NCBI RefSeq assembly: GCF_037975245.1 | Contig: NC_092574.1 | Coordinates: forward strand, 6,066,713 to 6,130,712 | Source of the DNA: Apostichopus japonicus | Lineage: Eukaryota > Echinodermata > Holothuroidea > Aspidochirotida > Stichopodidae | Direction: 5' to 3' | DNA length: 64,000 nt | Shown here: positions 53,292 through 63,282 of the stretch, piece by piece | Numbering within the stretch: position 1 is the first letter of the stretch | Layout of the letters: each line of letters opens with the position of its first letter | Translations under genes and position numbers: made by a program | The notes under the pieces: model-generated | The model's database searches: none | What the model was told of the DNA's origin: nothing | Seen by the model: only the letters and a program-made list of their open reading frames with translations

Positions 53292-56200
53292 CTGGGGAAG
53301 TAAATTGAAACAAACTTGTCTACTAGTACGTGTATGTGTATGGTGATCGTTCTACAAAAGCCAGTGTGGTATAAGGCCTGTTTTGTTTGTAGGCCTACCA
53401 GGAAATACGCCATCTTGAACATTTGAGGCCACTGTAAATAGAACAGTGTAATGTCACTGATTGTTGGTCAACAACCACTTTGACTATTTGCCTCCTCGGT
53501 TGATACAGATCTCGGTGACTGTTATGCTTATACAGATGAAACGAATGGGGTCGGAGTTATGTGGGTGAGTTGTTTAGGTGAAGTAGGACAAAGAAAATTA
53601 ATGTTCTCACAATAAATTTTGGAACTTGCCATATTTCCTCTATCTTTAATCAGCTTTCTGCACTCCAATTTTTGTTCTTACTGTTTGTGGTATGTGTTTC
53701 ATTACGACTCCTTAATATTGTCACACGCCACACTCCCGTCTATAGTATTTTCACTCCATCATCAAAACCCCTCAGGGAGGTTTTTTCTCTACAGTCATGT
53801 TATTTTGATATATAATATTTAGTAAATGGTTATAGATGCTTGCCAATACACGAACAGCGCAAATGGTACTCCAAGAGCAGCACTCACCATTCCCAAAATC
53901 AAAATCGTCCCCTGGAGCGGTGAAAGTGATCGCCACGGTACCCAGACTGAATGAGGTATTCAAAACTGCGAGATCTGTGATCTTGTTGGGTGCAAATGTG
54001 TCAATGGAAGGGTCCCATCCTGGTGGTGTTTCAGAGACACTACTAGCTCCACCTGACACTCCTCTGGTAAAGTTCGGCGCGGGAACCCCGACAATCTCTG
54101 GTATTGGAGCACCTGGTAACGCTATGGATAAATCTCCTTCAGATCAAAGGATAAGATAAATTGACGGTAAAATATTTACAACTACACTGGATTGTTCGGT
54201 AGATAAGAATAACGCACCCACCCAACCCCCTCACCGCAACCTCGCCCTGGTTGTACACTTTACACACATCCACTGCGCAGGCGTAATCAGAAGGGGCAGA
54301 AGAATGAACAGGACAGAATCCCTCTTTCCCTATACTCACTAATCAGACACAACTGATCTAATTTTTGTTTTCCGATCAATGATCCCACATGACCATTAAA
54401 GTCTTTTAGAGGTTCTCCATGACATAAAACCAACGGTCCTTTTATGATTTGATTTGTCATTAGGTGAATCCATCAACTTATAATAGAATAAAGTATGTTA
54501 CGTATACCTAAATATTCGATTATGTTTCCGGATAAGAGAAGCTCTGGATTGAAATAAATCCCAGTTCCTGAAAACGGTGGCGATGTCCCCGGTGACAATA
54601 CCGTGGCTTGTCCATTGTTTACAACACGTACACTAAACCCATAGTACCCAACACCGCTAAACCGAGCGAAATACCTTGAGTATATACCGTCGTTCTTTGT
54701 TAAATCGGCACCTATATATAGAAAACAAAAAATAACAACACAGCTTGTTACCCAGGCCCGTTTCCTTCCCCCACAAAACAGAACAAACAAACAAAAACGA
54801 GAGGCTCAAAGGATTAGTATACAATTTTGACGAACATTATGGTCGTGCAAATGATTGATGAGTTTTACAAGTGTTGGGGATGGCGGGGCGGGGCGGGCGG
54901 GGGTGGGGGTGTACGTATTAATACTGGTAACATAAATGTAGTATGCAAAGTTAAGAAAAAAGAACTCACAGGTATTGCGTATACTTTCGGTAGTCGTACA
55001 TCAGTCAGCATACCACATCAATAAGTTGGAATATATACACATACCAGCCCGTTGTTACACGCACCAGCGATACATGATATTCCTTTTGTCATATTAACTA
55101 CACAGGGGGTGTACATATACGAGCCTGATTGGCCCACACACCATACGGCATACACGTATCATCCCAGTTGACATATCAACCATACGAAAGTGCATACGAG
55201 CCCTGTGTCATACCAACCACATCGGGTGTATATTTACCAGCCCTGTTGTCATAACAACCAAAAGGGCTATACATACCAGCTCCGTTGTCGAAAAGTTGTA
55301 GTTCGATCGGCACCCCAGTCGGTGTTTCTACCGTGGCAATAACCCTTGCACCTACTACCGGATAAAACCGTTGTCGTACTTCAGCGTAGGCAACCATCGG
55401 TTTATTGTTAACGATTCCGATCAGTGAACCGCATAAAAACGACGATACTGTAATCGGATCAACTCCTTCTTGAGATGGAAATGAGGCAACAGAAACAATG
55501 ACGTCATGGGCTGCAGTGGTATCTTGGTTATATATGAAATACCTCCATTCACCTGGCTGTGAAAAAATGTATGAAAACAAATAGATTGTACATATATAAC
55601 AATGGTAGGTTATTGTTTTAGAACAATCACACTTGTATTTAATATAACCAAGTTTATCGAAACAATATAAACGCAACATTTAAGAATAATGACAGGTTAT
55701 TGCATCAAAACAATATATCTAAGTTGTAAGGACAATGACAGTTTATTGTATTAAAACAATAGATGTAATCGGCCTAAACATTATATGGACGCAGTATAGG
55801 CCAAATCTCACTCGTATGAACAGTTCTAAGGACAATGGCAGCTTATTATATTAAAACAATTGATGTAAATGGTCACAACATTATACAGACGTAGTATAGG
55901 CTTGATATCACATGTAAGAACAGTTCTAAGGACAATGACAATTTATTGAATTAAAACAATAGATGCAATAGGTCACAACATTATATGGATGCAGTGTAGG
56001 CTAGATCTCACTTGTAAGAATAGTTCTAAGGACAATGACAATTTATTATATTAAAACAATAGATGCAAATGGTCACAACATTATATGGACGCAGTATAGG
56101 CTAGATCTCACATGTAAGAACAGTTCTAAGGACAATGACAGTTTATTGTATTAAAACAATAGATACGACATGCATGAAGAATGAAAGGTTGCTGCATCAA

Positions 56201-59200
56201 AACAATTGATATCAGATGTAAGAATAATAGCAGTGTGTAATGTCGGAACAATACACACTGGATCACCTAGCCTAACCAACTATGCGGACATTCCGAAAGA
56301 AATCAAGAAAAGGAAACGAGGAAAACCGGGAGGTGTTAAAAGACGGATACGTAGACAGAAATGTAAGCCTTTTTTACCAACTATTATTATGGGTAACGTT
56401 CAATCCCTGAGCAATAAGATCGACGAGCTATGTGCCAATGTGAACTACCTAAATGAATTTCGGAATGCTAGTCTCATGTCATTCACGGAGACCTGGCTTA
56501 CTGAACATCATAATGACGCTCATGTATCAGTCAATGGATTCAAGTTAATGCGAGGTGATCGGACTACTGATTCGGGGAAGGAGAAAGGGGGAGGTGTATG
56601 CTTATATGTCAACGAGAATTGGTGCCATCCCAACCATGCAACCATCAAGCATCATTCATGTTCTACAAACGTTGAGATTCTGACAGTCAGTTTGAGGCCG
56701 TACTATTTACCCAGGGAGTTCTCCCATGTCATTGTTTGTACTGTTTATGTTCCTCATCGGAGTGCTGCGAAACTGGCTGCTTTGGAACTGTGTGACGTGA
56801 TACATGAATTGGAAACGGCATCTCCCGACGCATTATTCATCGTCAATGGGGATTTCAATCATTGTAGCCTCCGGAAAAGTAATGTGCACTACTATCAACA
56901 TGTGACTTGCACAACACGAGCTACTGCTACCCTGGATTTGCTCTATTCAAACGTAAAGGATGCCTACAACTCCATTCAATTGCCAGCCCTTGGTAATGCC
57001 GATCATAACCTCATCAACTTACTACCCAAGTACAGACCTATTGTTCAGAGGCAGAAACCGTCGACCGTGACTGTTCAACAATGGAACGAAGACAGCTTAG
57101 AACATCTTAGAGCTGAACTGGATGCTACTGATTGGAATGCCTTTATAGACGCTGCCGGGGACTTGGATGAATTGACGGAAACAGTAAGCGATTACATAAA
57201 TTTTTGTGTTGAACTTACAATTCCAACAAAGCAGATTAAAGTTTATCCTAACAACAAACCTTGGATTACGAAACGGGTAAAGGACGTCATCAATAGGAAG
57301 AAAGGGCTCTTCGGTAAAGGAGATCATGAGGGATTGAAGAAAATCCGGTCTAAACTGAAAAGGATTATTCGCGAGGAGAGGGCAGCGTACAAGGACAAAG
57401 TTGAAGGGCATTTTACTGGTGGCAACATGAAGCGCGTCTGGGAAGGCGTGCGCTTGATGAGTGGTTACAACAATAAACCAAAATCTTGCCTATTACCCAG
57501 AGTGGATGAAGACTATGCGAACGAACTGAATTGCTTTTATAATCGTTTCGATCGACAGGATTTTTCAGCTGAACACGACGATTTTCAACAGCAGTTCGCA
57601 AATTCTGACTGTGACATCACGGTTACTGAAGATGAGGTTCGTCGTCATTTGTCAAGACTTCACTCATCGAAAGCTGCCGGACCAGACAAGCTCTCCCCGC
57701 GGGTCTTAAAACAATGTGCAATACAACTTTCGAACATTTTAACGTATATTTTCAATCAATCTTTCACAACCCGTGTTATACCTAACTTATGGAAGCAATC
57801 ATGTATCATACCAGTACCTAAGACCAGTGCAATATCATGTTTGAATGACTTACGTCCTGTTGCCCTCACTGCTGTGCCCATGAAAGTTTGTGAACGTATA
57901 TTTTTAGAACGCTTTAGACCATTCGTAACTCCATTTTTAGATCCTTTCCAGTTTGCATACCAATCAGATCGAAGTTGTGAAGATGCCATTCTTTTGATCC
58001 TCCATAAACTATATTCTCATTTAGAACATTCTTGCCGAGGACATTTTGCCCGTGTGACATTTTTCGACTTTTCGTCTGCTTTCAACACTATCCAACCACA
58101 TATTTTAGTCAGTAAACTTAAGAATATGGACGTTCCCGGTGGTTTTATTCACTGGATTTTAAACTATTTAACTAACAGAACTCAGTTGGTGAAACTCAGC
58201 CATTCGTGTCTATCCGATGTTATTCTTTCAAATACAGGGGCACCCCAGGGAACAGTTCTAGCACCGTTCCTATTCACACTTTATACGTACGATGCCAGGT
58301 CATTAGAACAAGGTTGCTCACTCATCAAGTTTGCTGACGATACTGCCATGATTGGCTTAGTCAATGGTAATGGTGATGAATCGTATTTACGTCAAATTCA
58401 GTCTTTTGTGAACTACTGTGACCTTAACTTCCTCCAATTAAATGTTGCTAAGACCAAAGAAATGATTATTGATTTTCGTCACAATACTAATCCTCCACCC
58501 CCTGTTGTTGTCAAAGGAAGTGTAATTGATCGTGTTACGTCATATAAGTATCTTGGGGTAGTGCTGAATGATCACTTGGCATGGGGAGATCATATTGATA
58601 TATTGGTTAAAAAGTTGAATTCTAGATTGTACTGCCTCCGTAAGATGTCGAATTTTAATGTTCGTCATGACATCCTTGAAATGTTTTATAATTGTACCAT
58701 TAGCGGGGTTTGGCGTTATTGCTTGGTTTGCTGGGGTGGGAATGTAAACAAACATGAAATAGATCGTATTAATAGCATCATTAAGAAAGCAGAGAGAGTA
58801 GTCGGGGAACCCTTGCCTTCCATTGACTCGGTCTACCACAGCCTTCTTGAGTCCAAACTGGAAGCGGTATGGAAGGACCATACCCACCCCCTCTATGAGC
58901 TACTTCATAATAGTCAGATGTCCAGAGGCAGTGGCAGGTTGAGACTTCCGTGTCTCAAAACCAATAGATACAGAGATTCTTTCATACCCCGTGCAATTAA
59001 GCTTTTTAATGAGGTTTTATTACGTTGACTTTCATATATTGACTTTTCTTATTATTCTTACTGTCTTATTGTACAATATACACATCTATTTTTGTAACTT
59101 TTTCACTGTTTTATGAGCGAGTGCCTGAATTTCCCTTTGGGATCAATAAAGTTTTACTTATCTTATCTTATCTTAGATATCACATGCATGATTAATGGTT

Positions 59201-62200
59201 GATCATTGTATCGAATCAACAGAGATGGTCTATTCAACATAGTTACTATGTAAGAGTGTATCAATGACATTCGTATAAATAAAACAATATAGAAATATAA
59301 ATAAACAAAATAATATAGAATCGATCTCATTATAATAAAGGCCAATATTTATTTTCACTTCCGCAAATTCCGGAAGATAATTTTAAACTGTTACTCGCAC
59401 AAATTTTTCAGATATCCTTCATTTTGTACAACATAATGTAACGCTTAATCGGTCTAAGTTCCCGGGCGCCCAATTATTCCCTCCCGATGATTGAATCAGT
59501 CACAGTAAAGACAATACTTCCCGGGATCTGATTCAGTTGAGCTGATGAGCAGACGTCACGTGACCTGGAAGGCTGTAATACTTACGTCACTGTCCACATG
59601 GAAAGCACATGTGGCTAAACACAAAGACATGAAGCCTAGAAAAATAGAGGGCGATAGATATGATGACCAACGGTATCACAATACATTCCTTCCTCACTAG
59701 TCTACAGCGGCCTTACCTCGGCGATGTCAGGTATTCTTATTAGGACTTTCTTGAACTCTAAATCATCCTCGTAAAATTCCGAAAACCGGCGAAAGGTCTG
59801 TCCACTAGGTGACTCTACTGTAATATGTACTGAAGCTGAAAAAAAACTATGACCGTAAGTCAATGTTGATCAATGAAAGCAATCTACCACTAACAAAAAG
59901 ATGTGACATCTGTTAATCCCAGGTGACTATGAACTATGCAACTCAAAACAACAGTTCCACAGAATTATCCACACCTATGCTCGCAGTGAACCAAGAAACT
60001 TCTTGATCGTGAAGGATGAATGCGAATCAAACGTATTAGGTTTCTTCCTGGAAGTGGATTTACCTTCCGTTTTACTGTCATAATAAGGTCACAAAGACCA
60101 TTTTAATCACGACTGGAGCATTCAACTGCCAATTTCTTAAGGTTTTCCTCCCCCACCCCTTTCAAATTACATGTTCGTGCCAGAGTGCTAATCAAACCTC
60201 GTCAAAAGTTTTTGGAATGATCATACAAAATAAACTTTGGATGGAAAGATATAGCCTAAAAAGCCTTCATCTTTGAATCGTCGGTGACCTTATTGACCTC
60301 AGATGACATTGACCTCATTTCTCACTTACATGTATATTTAAATCTGACTAATCAACTTCGACAGAGTGATAACTAAATCTGGAAATTTAATATTTACAAC
60401 TGACATATCGATAAGACCCTTTTGATCAAAAACACGTCGGATTGACACACAGACAGCCAGCCTCACAAACCACACAAACACATAGTGTGATCATCGATAC
60501 ATGTATTTATTATTGCATAGCTATAAAAGCGCCTTTCGCCATTCACAGTGATCATCAGTCATTCCTTGTATATAAACAATGAAATATTTGAACGTCAAAG
60601 GGCCCAGTTTTAAATTTTCTAATTATTGTTTTAATTTCAAATCTTCAACAACAACAAATCTATCATTTTGTTTTACCTTCTCCGGATGGATTTGGGTGAA
60701 AGTAGGTGAAGTCAAATGTTGTTAATCTCCCAACGGTTTCATCGATTACAACACTTCCTGGATACTCTATATCACCAACGTCAAAGACTATAACAGCTGA
60801 TCGAATCTTCAAAAGAACAAACAGAGAATGAGAGACTCCTACTCTCTTGTAGCGGGTGGTGTAGCTAAGAGAGGTGGCAGGGGGGTTTGGGGGGGGGGGG
60901 GGTGGGGCAGGAGAATGGACTGAAGGGACGAAAGACACTTCCTGTAACTTTTATTGTAATTGGTGATAAAGGTTTTAGTTCCAGTGATCAAACAGATCTA
61001 AGCGACTTTTATAGCTATCCCGGTAGCGATTTATTTTTCACCAAACAGGTTTTCAATTACGGAGTTTTCAGCCAATTAGATTGCTCGTGACGTCAGCATC
61101 AAGTTGGGAGACATACACAGAATCAGAAGAATGATAAGGGCCATAGGTCGTAAACATGTCAAAACATGAATGAGTTCATTAGTCACTGAAACATGGTGCT
61201 TCAGCCGAACTGATTAATTGTTGTTATTGATTGACCTGTGACACTAAGTTAATTCTAGTTACGGGGTTTCCTTCAAAAACGCCCTAACTAGATCTTACTT
61301 ATGATACATACGCTACATTCCATTGGGTTTGTGTTAACGTTTTCAAAGATTCGTGAGCCGTTCTATTGAAGTAGGAATTCGTTTCGTGGATACACTAAAC
61401 ACAACTTTATGACGCGAGTTCACGAATCTTGAATGAATATACATAACAATACATGACAATAGTTTGAATCGGTACAATACGTTTGTGAATTGCGCGACTA
61501 CTTTAGGACTCTAGTTAGTCTTGATTTTTCTGTCTAAAATTTGGAAAATGGTACGCGAATAATTAAGGTATACCGGGAGCTATTGAATAAACAACGTACG
61601 TATAAGACTAAACATTTTGTAACCTCGAAGTGAAGGTTCAATTGTGATGACGTAACACCTCCGACCAATCATGAGCGACATTCACACATGATTACAAACC
61701 TGTTTTGGCAACAAAATTCGCATCTCGGTACCCCTCCCCCTTCCCATCCTGATCCAATCCCGTTCTTGCTATCACCATAGATACTATATAAGTTCGATTA
61801 TCTAGGTGATATGAATAAGCAGAACGTCGGATAGGTAAACATAATCTTATGCACAGATGGAACAACCAAGAACTGTATATATTTTGATTTCTCGCTCCAG
61901 GAAATCCTCTCCAATCACACCAATAAGGTCCATGACAATCATGAAGTATTGGAGAATATGAAAGTCCCGTAAAACCGTCTAACTTATCAATTGAACTGTA
62001 ATACGAACTTACCTCTACGCGTGTTTCGAAATCACTTGCTCCTCCTGAGTTGGCGTTGAGAGCGTCCCGTAAACCGAAAGAGGTACTGCTATCGGTTTGT
62101 AAATAAAATCGGCCACCTAAAAGACAAGTGATATACTGATCTCAATAACGCTGACTTTGATTCTTTGCCTTTTTGTGGGTCCTCAGCCCTTGACCTCAAG

Positions 62201-63282
62201 TGACCTGAAACCTCCACAAAAACAATAGGTTTCTTCTCCTCACTAGAAATGAATTCATATACCAAGTATAATAGGTTCATCAAAGCTTAACATTGGAATT
62301 ATCATGCTTAACTTGGTATCAGAATTTGGCCTCTATAGCCTCAGGTGACCTTTGACCTCTACGATAACAAAACCATCCAAGAATTAATTAAGGAAACTTC
62401 ATGTGAGGTACATCAAACCTAGTATAATTGAGTTGACTTCTTTTCTACGAAAGACAAGGTTTTATCTTTTATTTAATTTTTAATTTTTATAGATGTTCCC
62501 TTCTAATTATCCATCATATAAGACAATTTTCAATAACTCCATGTTTTGGTGATGTGAAGGACGCTTCTTTAACCCATATTGAAGGCATTGCCTTGTTTGC
62601 TTATATTAGACTGACAACATTTGCCAGTATTGTTTTTTTTTTTTTTTTTTGGTTCGGGTACTGTCCTGGGGACGGAGTTCCAGTTCCACGACTGTCTTCA
62701 ATTCGTGTCCAGGCTTTATCAAGAAGTTCTCAAGACAAGAAGAAATTGTCATTGCCAAGAAAAAGAGTAAATATTTAACTTCACAACTTTTGACTTTCAT
62801 TTTCTCACAAGATAGTGCGGAAGAAGCGTATACTGCAAGAAAAATTATACTTACTGTCTTATTAACTCACTGTTTAGTACTTAAATGTTAGCAAACTATA
62901 ACTGGATAGGCAGGTAGCAGTTAATTGTTCTATTATTTTCACATGCTCGTCATTATTGAAACTATAATCTATACATATATTTTTAGTTGAAATTGACTAC
63001 AACCTTTGACCTAAGTTTTCCTTGTTTATTTTCTATAGCATTTGAAACTTACCAATGGTACAAAAAATGGAAACTTACCATTTGATATTTTTGCTTACCG
63101 GTCTTTTCGGTCAACTCTACAAGGTTTTGTGAAGCTGCATTAGTGATTGCTACAGCATCAATGGTTACCTTATTCCTGAAATATTCATCCCTCATAGACA
63201 TCCTGCGCTGATGTTCTCCGTCCTCGCCGTCAGTCATAAGTAATATCTTACTACCTCCCGGATCTCCGAATGCCCTCAGTAT
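52930..63282 (-). CDS. CLCA: CLCA-like calcium-activated chloride channel regulator (unit A, 8 exons; 5' part outside window)
   Basis: Minus-strand exons 63282-63099, 62116-62013, 60806-60677, 59835-59717, 55556-55277, 54711-54508, 54136-53888 and 53291-52930 join in frame. The order is: end of the VWA domain with SKILLMTDGEDG (family: EIVLLTDGED), GRFYLQTDSS...FGLRDALNA, a beta-rich region (TVESPSGQTF, IRIPDIAE, PGEWRYFIYN, LFDNGAG, KNDGIYSRYF), and an FnIII-like domain (NKITDLAVL, TAPGDDFDFG, YAVDESGNEGDMSNA). CLCA proteins are secreted or surface-anchored and self-cleaving through an N-terminal metalloprotease domain that lies beyond the window. This unit ends FLSGYC-stop with no transmembrane segment, so its product would be secreted unless another exon follows. 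Which vertebrate CLCA it is closest to cannot be decided here. Confidence 0.9.
53888..54136 (-). CDS. CLCA: CLCA unit A, FnIII-like exon
   Basis: 249 nt, phase 1-1. Encodes GAPIPEIVGVPAPNFTRGVS, then FAPNKITDLAVL...AITFTAPGDDFDFG, matching FPPGQITDLKAE...LTWTAPGDDYDHG. Acceptor CTGAAG, donor AATG|GTGAGT. Confidence 0.93.
54508..54711 (-). CDS. CLCA: CLCA unit A, beta-region exon 4
   Basis: 204 nt, phase 1-1. Encodes GADLTKNDGIYSRYFARFSG ... YYGFSVRVVNNGQ, matching [30 protein letters not shown] of the family. Acceptor TATATAG, donor TTAG|GTATAC. Confidence 0.93.
55037..55276 (-). repeat. Degenerate tandem repeat derived from a CLCA exon-intron border
   Basis: About six units of 36-43 bp follow exon 55277-55556. 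On the minus strand they contain GACAACAGGGCTGGTAAAT, GACACAGGGCTCGTATG, CAACGGGCTGGTATGT and similar, all resembling the true exon end GACAACGGAGCTGGTATGT. Each therefore carries a donor-like site. Confidence 0.7.
55277..55556 (-). CDS. CLCA: CLCA unit A, beta-region exon 3
   Basis: 280 nt, phase 0 entry at TTCACAG|CCAGGT, phase 1 exit at GCTG|GTATGT. Encodes PGEWRYFIYNQ ... MVAYAEVRQRFYPVVGARVI ... LQLFDNGAG, matching VYANIRQGASPILRASVTAL and LELLDNGAG. Immediately downstream, the exon end and donor are repeated in the intron (see 55,037-55,276). Confidence 0.93.
55726..56200. repeat. 100-bp tandem repeat, about 4.7 copies, interrupted by a LINE
   Basis: TAAGGACAATG recurs at exactly 100-bp spacing (55,726; 55,826; 55,926; 56,026; 56,126). 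The LINE has inserted in or next to the last diverged copy; short related sequence (GATATCACATGCATGA) follows the LINE at 59,176. Confidence 0.92.
56206..59028 (+). CDS. LINE ORF2: APE endonuclease and reverse transcriptase
   Basis: 940 codons open, without stop or frameshift. The frame begins without a proper start: its first codon is TTG in host-like repeat sequence, and the first ATG is at 56,389 (residue 62, MGNVQSLSNKIDEL). Residues about 62-280 are an APE-like endonuclease (TETWL, NGDFNH near 215, GNADHNLI). Residues about 480-760 are reverse transcriptase: PVPKT, LRPVALT, FDFSSAFNTI, GAPQGTVLAPFLF near 682 and the catalytic FADD at 709-712. The C-terminal part (SYKYLGVVLNDHLAW ... VCWGGN) is usual for CR1/Rex-type elements. 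The intact frame suggests recent insertion. It runs opposite to the host CLCA gene. Confidence 0.93.
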   Translation: MISDVRIIAVCNVGTIHTGSPSLTNYADIPKEIKKRKRGKPGGVKRRIRRQKCKPFLPTIIMGNVQSLSNKIDELCANVNYLNEFRNASLMSFTETWLTEHHNDAHVSVNGFKLMRGDRTTDSGKEKGGGVCLYVNENWCHPNHATIKHHSCSTNVEILTVSLRPYYLPREFSHVIVCTVYVPHRSAAKLAALELCDVIHELETASPDALFIVNGDFNHCSLRKSNVHYYQHVTCTTRATATLDLLYSNVKDAYNSIQLPALGNADHNLINLLPKYRPIVQRQKPSTVTVQQWNEDSLEHLRAELDATDWNAFIDAAGDLDELTETVSDYINFCVELTIPTKQIKVYPNNKPWITKRVKDVINRKKGLFGKGDHEGLKKIRSKLKRIIREERAAYKDKVEGHFTGGNMKRVWEGVRLMSGYNNKPKSCLLPRVDEDYANELNCFYNRFDRQDFSAEHDDFQQQFANSDCDITVTEDEVRRHLSRLHSSKAAGPDKLSPRVLKQCAIQLSNILTYIFNQSFTTRVIPNLWKQSCIIPVPKTSAISCLNDLRPVALTAVPMKVCERIFLERFRPFVTPFLDPFQFAYQSDRSCEDAILLILHKLYSHLEHSCRGHFARVTFFDFSSAFNTIQPHILVSKLKNMDVPGGFIHWILNYLTNRTQLVKLSHSCLSDVILSNTGAPQGTVLAPFLFTLYTYDARSLEQGCSLIKFADDTAMIGLVNGNGDESYLRQIQSFVNYCDLNFLQLNVAKTKEMIIDFRHNTNPPPPVVVKGSVIDRVTSYKYLGVVLNDHLAWGDHIDILVKKLNSRLYCLRKMSNFNVRHDILEMFYNCTISGVWRYCLVCWGGNVNKHEIDRINSIIKKAERVVGEPLPSIDSVYHSLLESKLEAVWKDHTHPLYELLHNSQMSRGSGRLRLPCLKTNRYRDSFIPRAIKLFNEVLLR
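56206..59176 (+). mobile_element. Non-LTR retrotransposon (CR1/L2/Rex1-like), 5'-truncated, antisense in CLCA intron
   Basis: Contains one long open frame (56,206-59,028) and a short 3' UTR with AATAAA at 59,145 and a (TTATC)n tail at 59,157-59,176 instead of poly(A). The 5' end lacks an ORF1 and merges with the host 100-bp repeat, so the copy is 5'-truncated. The clade is inferred from the FADD reverse transcriptase, the APE-type endonuclease and the simple-repeat tail; an RT tree would be needed to place it. Confidence 0.9.
59717..59835 (-). CDS. CLCA: CLCA unit A, beta-region exon 2
   Basis: 119 nt, phase 1 entry at TTTCAG|CTTCAG, phase 0 exit at GAG|GTAAGG. Encodes SVHITVESPSGQTFRRFSEF then KKVLIRIPDIAE, matching ILLWDPSGQKQ...AYLQIPGIAK. 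Its phase 0 exit is compatible with both the next exon of unit A (55,556) and exon B1 of unit B (40,344). Confidence 0.9.
60200..60480. repeat. Dispersed repeat fragment with GACCTC words
   Basis: Contains GGTGACCTTATTGACCTCAG and TTGACCTCATTTCTC on the plus strand, related to the AGGTCA-rich repeat at 27,770-28,340 in reverse orientation. In a CLCA unit A intron. Confidence 0.45.
60677..60806 (-). CDS. CLCA: CLCA unit A, beta-region exon 1
   Basis: 130 nt, phase 0 entry at TTGAAG|ATTCGA, phase 1 exit at GAAG|GTAAAA. Encodes GSVVIDETVGRLTTFDFTYF, matching GTVIVDSTVGKDTLFLITW of the family. Confidence 0.9.
60939..62012. other. CLCA unit A intron without recognised features
   Basis: A poly-G run near 60,888-60,902 lies just upstream. 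The rest shows no ORF with similarity and no repeat structure that I can identify. Confidence 0.4.
62013..62116 (-). CDS. CLCA: CLCA unit A, exon after VWA
   Basis: 104 nt, phase 1 entry, phase 0 exit at GAG|GTAAGT. Encodes GRFYLQTDSSTSFGLRDALN then ASDFETRVE, matching GGLQTYASD...LIDAFGALSSG of vertebrate CLCA. Confidence 0.9.
62130..62440. repeat. Dispersed repeat with inverted AGGTCA motifs
   Basis: CCTTGACCTCAAGTGACCTG and TCAGGTGACCTTTGACCTCT occur here. The second includes a perfect direct repeat TGACCT-T-TGACCT (62,346-62,358), the reverse complement of the motif at 27,878-27,890. In a CLCA unit A intron. Confidence 0.55.
63099..63282 (-). CDS. CLCA: CLCA unit A, VWA exon
   Basis: 184 nt, phase 0 entry at GTCTCAG|ATACTG, phase 1 exit at ACCG|GTAAGC. 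Encodes ILRAFGDPGGSKILLMTDGE and AITNAASQNLVELTEKTG; TDGED supplies the late MIDAS aspartate region of the VWA domain. The DxSxS part is upstream of the window. Confidence 0.92.
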
